From contig NZ_CP051680.1 in NCBI RefSeq assembly GCF_012849095.1, positions 434,001 through 498,000 on the forward strand: DNA of 64,000 bases, given 5' to 3'. Shown piece after piece: positions 1-8,236 of this stretch. Each line of letters begins with the position of its first letter. Positions within the stretch are counted from its first letter, which is position 1. Source of the stretch: Cohnella herbarum. Lineage in GTDB: Bacteria > Bacillota > Bacilli > Paenibacillales > Paenibacillaceae. Position numbers and translations under genes: made by a program. The notes beneath the pieces are model-generated. The model had not been told where the DNA came from. It saw only the letters and a program-made list of their open reading frames with translations, and did not search any database.

Positions 1-729
1 ACGCTTGATCCAATCGTGCACTCTGCCCCATACTTCGCCGGTTATCCGGACTACCGGAATAGAGATGCTGACGGACGCGACGGTGCGGCCATCCGCATCG
101 TGAATGGCTCCGCCTACGCAGTGCACGCCATCGACGGTTTCGCCCATGTTGTAGCCGAATCCTTGCGTGCGTACTTTGTTCAGCTCCTTGAGCAGATCCG
201 AGAAGGTGGAAATCGTCTTGTCGGTTACCTTCTCCAGTTCATCGTTCGGATAGAGCGCCCGGAGCTCCTCCATGGACAGATCGGCCAACATGATTTTGCC
301 GGAAGCCGTTGCGTGCAGCGGTAAAGTGGATCCGACGTTAGGGTTAAAGCGAAGCGCATGGGTGCTGACCTTCTCCCCGATATAGAGCAGATCGCTTCCT
401 GCCTTAATAGCCAGGCTAGTCGTCTCGTTCAGGTCGTCGATAATCTTCTCGGCGATCATATTAAATTCCCCGGTCAAGCTAGAGCTGCGCATGTAACCGG
501 AACGGATCGTGAAGAGCTTGTAGCCGATGCGGAATTGCTTGCCGGAACGGTCGGTTTCCAAGTATCCCCGGTTCAACATGTTTTGCAGAATTAAATAAGT
601 ACTGCTGGGAGGCATGTTCAATCCTTTGGAAATTTCGGTGAGGTTGTAGGATTCCTTGTCACCGGTAAACAGTTCGAATATATCCAATACGCGATCCGCT
701 GACTTGACCTTTGGCGTTTGTTGTCCCAT
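1..729 (-). CDS. IclR family transcriptional regulator (C-terminus beyond window)
   Basis: Reading the minus strand from the ATG at 729 gives an open frame that runs off the left edge (243 codons seen). The first ~75 residues carry the IclR winged helix (KSADRVLDIFEL, then LTEISKGLNMPPSSTYLILQ). The following effector domain shows KAGSDLLYIGEK, LPLHATASGKIML and YNMGETVDGVHCVGGAI, all typical of IclR. AAGGGTG precedes the start. Family members bind sugar acids or aromatic acids and often sit beside the genes they control, so it may control the divergent secreted genes at 1123 and 3248 or the KDG genes; this is inference. Confidence 0.93.
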   Translation of the reverse strand, partial: MGQQTPKVKSADRVLDIFELFTGDKESYNLTEISKGLNMPPSSTYLILQNMLNRGYLETDRSGKQFRIGYKLFTIRSGYMRSSSLTGEFNMIAEKIIDDLNETTSLAIKAGSDLLYIGEKVSTHALRFNPNVGSTLPLHATASGKIMLADLSMEELRALYPNDELEKVTDKTISTFSDLLKELNKVRTQGFGYNMGETVDGVHCVGGAIHDADGRTVASVSISIPVVRITGEVWGRVHDWIKR

Positions 730-917
730 TCAGATAACACCCTTCGAGAAAAAGATTCATAAATATGAAACACACAACCATATTACCGTACTCCGCGCGA
801 CTTGTCGATAGGGAGATAGGGTGCTTTAACCTGTCGACTGAGGCCGATAATTTTATCGTTTTCGAGAGCCGGAAACTTTATTTTCGTAAATTTATTTTAT
901 ATACATGAAATAAATAA

Positions 918-945
918 TTTACATATATAAACATTATGCTATAAT
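918..945 (+). promoter_or_regulatory. SigA-type promoter for the 1123 gene
   Basis: TTTACA at 918-923 and TATAAT at 940-945 with a 16-nt spacer lie about 175 nt upstream of the DUF4091 gene, in an AT-rich stretch between divergent genes. The intergenic region 730-1122 holds no other gene that I can see. Confidence 0.6.
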
Positions 946-947
946 GT
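931..947. promoter_or_regulatory. Inverted repeat over the -10 box, possible operator
   Basis: ACATTAT (931-937) and ATAATGT (941-947) form a perfect 7-bp inverted repeat with a 3-nt spacer that covers the TATAAT. A second repeat, TTTATTT (891-897) with AAATAAA (908-914), lies just upstream. These are plausible sites for the divergent IclR protein. Low complexity makes chance a real alternative. Confidence 0.4.
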
Positions 948-1122
948 GAAACGTAATAACAAAATTTACTAGAAATTCGCCTGATGTCGCCGACAGCGGA
1001 AAGGGGGAAATTCGCGAAAAATGTTCAAAGTCATGTATGCGGTTACATTTTAGTCTGGTCGTACGTCCGTTTTCCGTTGAACTCGAGGTGAACTTATTTA
1101 TCGATGAGGAGTGATTACGATT

Positions 1123-3234
1123 ATGCGCAAACGTTATTGGTCGGCAATCATCATGGCTTGTATGATTGTGGCAATGTCGTCTACCGCGCTGGCGAATTCG
1201 GGCACAGGCGCTTCAACGAGCGGGACATGGTCATTGTCGGAATTGACAGCTCTGAATGGACAACTCGATACGGCAGTTCAAGCGACGAACAGGCAGCAAC
1301 TGAAGACATATTTGGCAAACGTTCGCGATGATGCCGCTACGGTGATCTCCTCCGCTACCGTATCGCAAGAAGTAGGGTTAAAGACGAAGGAACATTTGGT
1401 GTACGCCCTTAAATTAGCCAAGGATGCCGAATCCGTTCCCGGGTTATGGACGAATACGCCGTTTATCGTGTATGGCGCACCCGCGCTGAGTCCCGAGAAG
1501 CGTCTTCCGAATACGCTTCCGACCGATGGGGCGATCAGCGATCAGATCCGCGTCGTATCGGCGCAAGGGGAGTACGAAGCTTCGTCATTCGTCATGGCTC
1601 CGCTTACCGACTCGAACTCGGTCACTTTCGCGGTATACGATCTTCAAGGCTCTGCAGGCACGATCCCTTCCGATGCCGTCGACCTGCGCGTCGTGAACAC
1701 GTGGTATCAAGGCGGGACGGCATGGCAAAGTTATTTTTTCGATGATTCCAAAGACGTGCTGATTCCGGAACTGCTGCTTCACGACGAGAATCTCGTTCGC
1801 ACGAATCATCAGACGAAACGCAATTCCGTACGGGTCAATAAGCCCTCAGGGCCGCAATACGTAGACGTGTCGGGTAGTCCCCCAGCCGCTTTCTCGTCTT
1901 ATACTTCACAATTCGAGGACAGCCCGGTCATGCTGCCGATCGAACTGAAAGCGGGCGAGTCGAAGCAAATGTGGATTACGACCAAAGTTCCGAGCGGAAC
2001 GCCGGAAGGCGTCTACACCGGAGCGATCGCGATCATGGCGGATGGAGTGCCCGCCGGGCAGCTGACGCTCAAAATCCGCGTGCTTCCGTTCGAGTTGCCG
2101 TCTCCGAAAACGTATTACGACCTGGACAAAGACTTTTATACGATGCTGTACCACAATGTTAGATTAAAAGACGCCTTGGACAGCAACGGAAACAACGTAG
2201 CTCTTGCGGAAACGAGACTATTAAATTCCTATCGGAACCTAGTCGAGCATAACGTCGTGAATTTGCCTACGAACGCCAGCGTTAACCTGAACAATCCAAG
2301 CGTATTTCTCCGTCAGCTGGAGTTGATGCAAGAGGCGGGGATGGACTTGAATCCGCTCTTCGGCGCCGGGCCTCTGTTCCCGTCCAACGAGGACTATTCG
2401 AAATTCACGCTGTATTTGCAAGCCAAAAACGCATACGAGGCGAATCCGACTCCGGCCAATCAAGCGATCATGGATCAACGGTACGCCGTCTACCAGCAAA
2501 CTTTGATCCCGGCTAAGAATTACGTTCAGCAAGCCTTTAATCTTGTTTCGCAAGCGTTAGGACACACCAACATTTATTTCGACGCATGGGACGAAGCGGA
2601 ATGGAACCGGCTGCTCTGGCAACAGGAAATGTGGAAGTTCGTCAAGGACGATGTCGGCGCCAAAGTGTTCGCGACAGGCCACGAAACCCACTTCAATCTG
2701 GAGACGACGGAAGATTTCCTCAATTGGTTCGGGGATCCGACGCGCGAGAAAGCCGATGCATGGCATGCGCTTGGAGATGACAAGATCATTACCAACTACG
2801 CGCACCCCCATTCGGGACCCGAGAATCCGGATCTGATGCGTCAACGGCACGGCATGTGGTTGTATAAGGCAAACTATGACGCGGTTTACAATTACATTTG
2901 GTACTTTGAAAGTCCGCAAGTTAGCGCCTGGTCCGATTACGTTGACGCGACGTACCGTTCTTTCGGTTTCGTGTATCCGACGCAGACGGACGTCATAGAC
3001 ACTCTGGCATGGGAAGGCTTCCGCGAAGGCTTAGACGATATTCGTTACGCGACGAAGTTGAAGCAGTTAGCCGCGGATGCTCAAGCATCGGGAGACGCAG
3101 GGCGAATCGCGATCGCGAACAGAGCGTTGAATTGGTTGGAAACGATGGACGAGCGCGCCGTGAAGTCGGATTTGATTCGTTTGGAGATGGTTTCGCACAT
3201 CATGAAGCTGATAGATTCCGAGAGCGGGAATTAA
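1123..3234 (+). CDS. Secreted DUF4091 (glycoside-hydrolase-like) protein
   Basis: 703 aa. I start at ATG 1123, 10 nt after GAGGAGTG, rather than the in-frame GTG 1111. The N-terminus is a signal peptide (RKRYW, a hydrophobic core, then STALANS). A beta-sandwich region (~140-330) opens with QGEYEASSF, as in DUF4091 proteins. A TIM-barrel-like middle contains FDAWDEAEW (~490). The C-terminal DUF4091 segment contains YIWYFES and AWEGFREGLDDIRY (~590-660). Members are extracellular and linked to polysaccharide degradation, but the substrate is not known to me. The next gene starts 14 nt downstream, so the two secreted proteins are probably co-transcribed and act on the same polymer. Confidence 0.85.
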   Translation: MRKRYWSAIIMACMIVAMSSTALANSGTGASTSGTWSLSELTALNGQLDTAVQATNRQQLKTYLANVRDDAATVISSATVSQEVGLKTKEHLVYALKLAKDAESVPGLWTNTPFIVYGAPALSPEKRLPNTLPTDGAISDQIRVVSAQGEYEASSFVMAPLTDSNSVTFAVYDLQGSAGTIPSDAVDLRVVNTWYQGGTAWQSYFFDDSKDVLIPELLLHDENLVRTNHQTKRNSVRVNKPSGPQYVDVSGSPPAAFSSYTSQFEDSPVMLPIELKAGESKQMWITTKVPSGTPEGVYTGAIAIMADGVPAGQLTLKIRVLPFELPSPKTYYDLDKDFYTMLYHNVRLKDALDSNGNNVALAETRLLNSYRNLVEHNVVNLPTNASVNLNNPSVFLRQLELMQEAGMDLNPLFGAGPLFPSNEDYSKFTLYLQAKNAYEANPTPANQAIMDQRYAVYQQTLIPAKNYVQQAFNLVSQALGHTNIYFDAWDEAEWNRLLWQQEMWKFVKDDVGAKVFATGHETHFNLETTEDFLNWFGDPTREKADAWHALGDDKIITNYAHPHSGPENPDLMRQRHGMWLYKANYDAVYNYIWYFESPQVSAWSDYVDATYRSFGFVYPTQTDVIDTLAWEGFREGLDDIRYATKLKQLAADAQASGDAGRIAIANRALNWLETMDERAVKSDLIRLEMVSHIMKLIDSESGN

Positions 3235-3247
3235 GGAGGGAATGCCC

Positions 3248-5317
3248 ATGTGGAGAAAAGCGAAGCGATGCGGCCTGCTGTTGTCGATGATTTTCCTCGC
3301 GACTTCAACCTTTCAACAGGCAACGGCGAATGCGAACGTCAACAAGCTGGTCTATGAAGTCACTTACGCGACGGAGGATTTGTCTACGCCTACGGCTTGG
3401 TACAACAGCGCTTACCTGAACGATCCGGCTTACAAGGAAAACCGTTTCGTGCAATATTGGGTAGAGACGCCGATTGCGCCCGGCGGTCCGCGGGATACGG
3501 GATTCTATATGGTGTACCGCGATGACGGACTTTATATGTTCTTTCAGTCTAACGAACAAGAGAAAGACGCGACCAACAAGTGGAAAAACAGTTCGATCGA
3601 GTTTTTCGTGAAGTACGGACAGGGAGATCTTCCGTATCACCAGATGATCTTCGAGACGAACGACAGCAATGTTCAATATTACGAATGGCAAACGGATTAT
3701 CGCAATAACGTTCCATTGAAGGGCAATATCGCGTTGGACAACGAAGAACTTCCCACCGGATGGGGCTCCGTGCTGTTCATCCCCTGGAAGGCCGCTTACA
3801 AGTACGTACCGTTGAACGGCGAGGATTGGGAGTTTTCCATGATTCGATGGTCTCCTTCGAATTCCCCGACATGGGGAGGGAAAGTCCATCAGGTCGGACG
3901 GTTCAACACGCTCGATTTCCAAACTCCGACGGCATCCGCGCGCTTGGCTATTCAGAAAAACGTGATCCGGCAAGCTTGGGAAGCTTTCAATGAAGCCATC
4001 CCGCTGCTTGAAGCGAAGTGGTTAAACGGAGACGCGGAGAACGCGAGCTTCTACGCCGAGAAAGTTCAGCCGTTAATCACCCAAGGTCAAACGAACGGCA
4101 GTCTGATTCCGAACCTGGATACTTTGAGCGGAGCGGAGATCGATCAACTGTACACGCATATCGACAGCTGGTTCGAACTATCCCGCGACGTGGAGGACAA
4201 TCGTTCGGAGGATATCGTGAACAAGCTGTTCGACGAAGATGACGATCAGCCGCCCGTTACCGAGATCTCGCTTAATCCGGCGCATCCTAACGGGACGGGA
4301 GGATGGTACGTTTCCGAGGTGACCGTCGATTTGCAAGCGACGGCGGTAGCGAATGAAACGGTAAGCACGGAATACCGCCTGAACGGCGGCAATTGGACGG
4401 TCTACGGAGGACCTTTCGCGATCTCGGCGGACGGCGTTCATACGTTGGAATATCGGAGCGCGGACTCATCCGGAAACGTGGAGCAGGCTAAGCAGGAGGT
4501 CATTTCGATCGACCGAACTTCGCCAACCGCTTTGGTCGTATACAGCGAGACCGCGCCGAACCAAGATCGCGTAACCGCAACGATGACGCCGAGCGAGGCG
4601 GTTACGATTACGAACAACGGAGGAGCGGACGGATACGAATTCTTGTTCAACGGCAGCTTTAACTTCGAATTCGTCGACGTTGCGGGTAACTCCGGTACGG
4701 CGACGGCTACCGTGAACAATATCGCGACGAACAGCACCGGCGTTCCGGGGAAACCGGTCTTGTTCGACGACAACGGTCAGGATACGGGACTGCTCGATGG
4801 AAATTACAACATTAAGATGAACCAGTGGTGGGGCAACAATGGTCGAATTTACAAGCTTTACGAGAACGATACGTTAATCGACACTCAGATTTTGCCTGAT
4901 CATGCGCCGCAAGCTCAATCGGCCACCACTACCGTTAGCGGCAAGGCAAACGGAACTTACCGCTACTATGCCGAGCTTACGAATGCGTTCGGGACGACGA
5001 GGAGCGACGAATGGACGGTCACCGTCTCGCAAGGGGCGCCCGCAAAACCGGTCCTATCGAGCAATAACTGGGACGGTGACGGTAACTTCAACGTTCAGAT
5101 GAATATGTGGTGGGGAATGAACGGAACGACCTATCGGTTGTACGAGAATGACGTTCTCGTCGATGAACGTACGCTTGTAGCCGGTACGCCGCAAGCCCAG
5201 TCGGCCGTCGTAGAGATCAGCGGCAAGCCTATCGGCACCTATGAGTATCGCGGTGAACTTATTAACGCCGCGGGCTCGACTTCCAGCGATAAGATTCAGG
5301 TTCAAGTCACGAAATAA
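3248..5317 (+). CDS. Secreted multidomain carbohydrate-binding protein (CBM9-like, Ig-like, two C-terminal repeats)
   Basis: 689 aa. The start is ATG 3248, 7 nt after AAGGAGGG (ATG 3242 is too close). A signal peptide covers ~1-28. Residues ~30-225 resemble the carbohydrate family 9 binding domain (RDDGLYMFFQ, FIPWKAAY). After a helical linker with an acidic end (~335), an Ig-like domain (~340-425) shows STEYRLNGGNWTVYGGPF and HTLEYRSADSSGNVE. Two ~90-residue C-terminal repeats (~495-690) share WWG.NG..Y.LYEND and GTY.Y..EL.NA.G.T.SD, as in chitinase-A N-terminal-like modules of Paenibacillus glycanases. No catalytic domain is visible, so a substrate-binding or accessory role at the cell surface is likely. 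Confidence 0.8.
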   Translation: MWRKAKRCGLLLSMIFLATSTFQQATANANVNKLVYEVTYATEDLSTPTAWYNSAYLNDPAYKENRFVQYWVETPIAPGGPRDTGFYMVYRDDGLYMFFQSNEQEKDATNKWKNSSIEFFVKYGQGDLPYHQMIFETNDSNVQYYEWQTDYRNNVPLKGNIALDNEELPTGWGSVLFIPWKAAYKYVPLNGEDWEFSMIRWSPSNSPTWGGKVHQVGRFNTLDFQTPTASARLAIQKNVIRQAWEAFNEAIPLLEAKWLNGDAENASFYAEKVQPLITQGQTNGSLIPNLDTLSGAEIDQLYTHIDSWFELSRDVEDNRSEDIVNKLFDEDDDQPPVTEISLNPAHPNGTGGWYVSEVTVDLQATAVANETVSTEYRLNGGNWTVYGGPFAISADGVHTLEYRSADSSGNVEQAKQEVISIDRTSPTALVVYSETAPNQDRVTATMTPSEAVTITNNGGADGYEFLFNGSFNFEFVDVAGNSGTATATVNNIATNSTGVPGKPVLFDDNGQDTGLLDGNYNIKMNQWWGNNGRIYKLYENDTLIDTQILPDHAPQAQSATTTVSGKANGTYRYYAELTNAFGTTRSDEWTVTVSQGAPAKPVLSSNNWDGDGNFNVQMNMWWGMNGTTYRLYENDVLVDERTLVAGTPQAQSAVVEISGKPIGTYEYRGELINAAGSTSSDKIQVQVTK

Positions 5318-5384
5318 CGATTCCGGCTTCGTTGAATGTCCGCTTCACGTTCTAGGCTTATGGCCCGTGAAGCCGGTAGTATAG

Positions 5385-5419
5385 ATAAAGCCGCCCTCGC
5401 AAGTCGAGGACGGCTTTAT
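5385..5419. terminator. Bidirectional intrinsic terminator
   Basis: A 15-bp stem (5385-5399 with 5405-5419) has one mismatch and a 5-nt loop. AAA and TTT at the stem base give U-rich ends in both directions. It separates the convergent genes at 3248 (+) and 5437 (-). Confidence 0.8.
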
Positions 5420-5436
5420 GCACTATTTATTCACGG

Positions 5437-6456
5437 TTACAGAGATACGATCTTTCCGGTCGCTTGGGATTCGAATGCCGCCAGAATAACTTGCAGCGAA
5501 CGCAATCCTTCTTCCCCGGAGATGCTCGGAGGGGTGTTCGTCAAGATGGATTCGACGAAAGCGTCGATGACGCCGCTAGGAACTTGTTTCTCGTTCGTCG
5601 CCATAGCGCCAACCTTGTAATGCTCGACCGTTCCGTTCGTAAGTTCGACGATGACTTCTTCGCCGGATTCGGTACCGATCTTCATCACGCCGTTCTCGCA
5701 CCATAATACGGTACTGTTGTCTCCGCCTTTATATTGCGTCCAGCTCGCTACGAGCGTACCGATCGCGCCGCTCTTCATGCGAAGGATACAAGTGGCGTTG
5801 TCGTCCACTTGGGTTCCTTCTTTATGAAGAGTGCTGATGAAACTGCCCACTTCGGACACTTCGTCGCCGAGCAAATAACGAATGAAGTCGGATTTATGCA
5901 CGCCGAGATCGCCCATGGCGCCCATAATGGCTTCTTCTTTACGGAAGAACCAGCTATCGCCGCCGTCTACGCTCCAACCTTCCGGTCCAGGGTGGCCGAA
6001 AGCGGTGCGGAACGTCAACACTTTACCGAGCTTGCCTGACTCCAGAAGTTCGCGCGCTTTCGCGTGCGGAGGCATTAAACGTTGATTGTGTCCGACCATG
6101 AGGTAGACGCCGTTACGGCGGGCGGCTTCGATCATTTGCTCGCCTTCTTCCGAGGTCGTTGCCATAGGCTTCTCAACGAGTACGTGAGCGCCGGCGTTCG
6201 CGGCGGCAATGGATACGGTCGCATGCAGATAGTTCGGCGTACACACGCTTACCGCGTCCACTTTTTCGTTCGCGAGCAAATCTTCGTAACTGGCATAGCT
6301 TTTGCCGCCGTATTGATTCGCCATCTCCTGCGCACGTTCGATTACCGGATCCGCGAACGCAACGAGTTCTACGTTCGGATTGGAAGCGAACTCGGGGATG
6401 TGTCTGCGTTGCGCGATGGCGCCGCAGCCGACTACCGCTACTCTTACTAACTTCAT
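5437..6456 (-). CDS. Gfo/Idh/MocA family NAD(P)-dependent oxidoreductase
   Basis: 339 aa. The N-terminal Rossmann fold has VAVVGCGAIAQRRHIPEF (residues ~5-22) and the family signature VEKPMA (~95), whose Lys is the usual catalytic lysine. The C-terminal half is the alpha/beta substrate domain (AMGDLGVHKSDFIRYLLG). The ATG is preceded by GGAGG. Members oxidise or reduce hydroxyls of sugars, inositols or sugar acids in the cytoplasm. It is transcribed away from the M81 gene with a 200-nt shared upstream region. The specific substrate cannot be read from sequence. Confidence 0.9.
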   Translation of the reverse strand: MKLVRVAVVGCGAIAQRRHIPEFASNPNVELVAFADPVIERAQEMANQYGGKSYASYEDLLANEKVDAVSVCTPNYLHATVSIAAANAGAHVLVEKPMATTSEEGEQMIEAARRNGVYLMVGHNQRLMPPHAKARELLESGKLGKVLTFRTAFGHPGPEGWSVDGGDSWFFRKEEAIMGAMGDLGVHKSDFIRYLLGDEVSEVGSFISTLHKEGTQVDDNATCILRMKSGAIGTLVASWTQYKGGDNSTVLWCENGVMKIGTESGEEVIVELTNGTVEHYKVGAMATNEKQVPSGVIDAFVESILTNTPPSISGEEGLRSLQVILAAFESQATGKIVSL

Positions 6457-6656
6457 GAAGATTTTCCTCCGGTTTCAGTTGATTTGAAAATCAGGTTCGG
6501 TTCCATTCCTATTTCATAAGGCAATGAAACCTGAACGACTTGTCCCTTACATTATACTTGAAAATCGCAGTCATGGTTGCTGTTATCATCGAGAAATTAT
6601 GAAGTACGAACAATCGCAATACTTGCAAATAATCGGCTTTACAGGGAGGCTGGACA

Positions 6657-8156
6657 ATGAGAATCGGAATTGCCGGATGTTTTCACGAGACGAATACTTT
6701 TGCCCCGGGAGTAACCGGGTTGTCCGACTTTCAACGAGAGTGGCATGAAGGGGAAAACGCGTTCAGGCAAGCCTATGAAGGAACTCGAACGAGCATGGGA
6801 GCGGCATTAGACGCCACGGAAGTTTTGGGATTGCAAATGATTCCTCTTTTTTACACGTATACGACGCCCTCCTCAATGGTAGAAGACGAGGCAATGGACA
6901 AAATCATACAAACCTTGATCGAATCCGTTGCCGCCCAGGCCGATCGACTGGATGGGCTATTGCTGATCGTACATGGGGCGATGGCGAGCGAAACGGTCGA
7001 GGATGTAGAAGGGCTGATGCTGAGGAGATTACGCGCCGTTCTCGGGAGTAAGCCGATCGCTATGACGATCGATTTGCATGCTAATATGAGCCAGGAGATG
7101 ACCGACCTTGCGGATTTTATCGTCGGCTACGATACCTATCCGCATATCGATGCGTACGAACGAGGACTCGAGGCATGCGAATTGTTGCGTAAACTTCTCG
7201 AAGGCACTGTTCGTCCTACGCGTTATTTGGCTAGACCGGGCGTTCTTATCGCTCCGACATTAATGAATACGAACCAGGCTCCGATGTCGGAGCTTATGGA
7301 TATGGCATATGCGTACGAGAGCAAGACCGACGTTCTGAACGTGACGGCGGCGGGAGGTTTCGCGTTCGCGGACGTTAGCTGCGCAGGTTTTACTTTCGTC
7401 GTTACGACGGACGGAAATCCGCTGTTAGCTAGGAAAATCGGCGATGAGCTCTCGCAGTGGTTATTGAAAAATCAGGATCGATTCGCGCCGGTCTTATTCA
7501 GCGCGAAATCGGCTATCGAAGAAGCCTCTCGGCAAGGGTTATTCCCTACCGTTCTCGTAGAATCCTCCGATAATGTCGGCGCCGGATCTCCAGCGGACGC
7601 AACGCATGTCATTCACGAGCTGTTGGAACAGCGGAAGCATTCGTTCTTAGTCGTTCTATGCGACGGGCAAGCTGTAGCCGAGGCGGAAGCCGCGGGAGTC
7701 GGAAATGCCTATTCCTATGATGTCGGCGGGAAGACGGATCGGTTGTTCGGCAAACCTCCTATTCACGGAGAACCGGTCCGCATTGCCGGAACGATCCGCG
7801 CTCTATCGGATGGCCGTTATAAACATAACGGACCTTACATGACCGGAATGGCGGCGGAGATGGGGAAAACAGCGGTCGTCGAGCTGGAACGGGGAGACGG
7901 ATCGCTCGTCGTCCTGACGGAGCAACGGGTGCCACCTTGGGATATTAATCACGTCAGGACTTTGGGAATAGATCCGTCAAGTTACGATTTTATCGTCGTA
8001 AAAGCGGCCGTAGCTTGGCGAACCGCATTCGGCGAGCTTGCCGCCTTGTCGATCGAGGTCGATACGCCGGGCTGCAGCAGTTCGAATCTATCTCGATTAC
8101 CCTATCGGAATATCGCGGCCGATATACATATCATTAGCGGAGAGCTAACGAGATGA
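6657..8156 (+). CDS. M81 family metallopeptidase (MlrC-like)
   Basis: 499 aa, start ATG 6657 after GGGAGG. The N-terminal DUF1485 domain shows GCFHETNTFAPG, IVHGAMASE, DLHANMSQEM and GYDTYPHIDAYERG; the Asp-x-His and later His match the family's zinc ligands. The C-terminal MlrC domain contains VESSDNVGAGSPADATHVIHELLE. Microcystinase C is the characterised relative, but most homologues sit in soil bacteria beside amidohydrolases and transporters and act on unknown small amides or peptides. The next gene, 80 nt downstream and in the same direction, is an adenine-deaminase-like amidohydrolase, so the two may act on one compound. Confidence 0.88.
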   Translation: MRIGIAGCFHETNTFAPGVTGLSDFQREWHEGENAFRQAYEGTRTSMGAALDATEVLGLQMIPLFYTYTTPSSMVEDEAMDKIIQTLIESVAAQADRLDGLLLIVHGAMASETVEDVEGLMLRRLRAVLGSKPIAMTIDLHANMSQEMTDLADFIVGYDTYPHIDAYERGLEACELLRKLLEGTVRPTRYLARPGVLIAPTLMNTNQAPMSELMDMAYAYESKTDVLNVTAAGGFAFADVSCAGFTFVVTTDGNPLLARKIGDELSQWLLKNQDRFAPVLFSAKSAIEEASRQGLFPTVLVESSDNVGAGSPADATHVIHELLEQRKHSFLVVLCDGQAVAEAEAAGVGNAYSYDVGGKTDRLFGKPPIHGEPVRIAGTIRALSDGRYKHNGPYMTGMAAEMGKTAVVELERGDGSLVVLTEQRVPPWDINHVRTLGIDPSSYDFIVVKAAVAWRTAFGELAALSIEVDTPGCSSSNLSRLPYRNIAADIHIISGELTR

Positions 8157-8236
8157 GGTCGAGATTTCGACCATCGGGTGTTCATAGCCGTCTTGTGGCA
8201 TAATGAATACAGACGATGGTTGGAAGGGGAATGAGC

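Noticed and set aside
3305..3973. 222-codon antisense frame in the CBM9-like gene
   Set aside because: No start signal and no recognisable domain; the opposite strand is a clear secreted protein.
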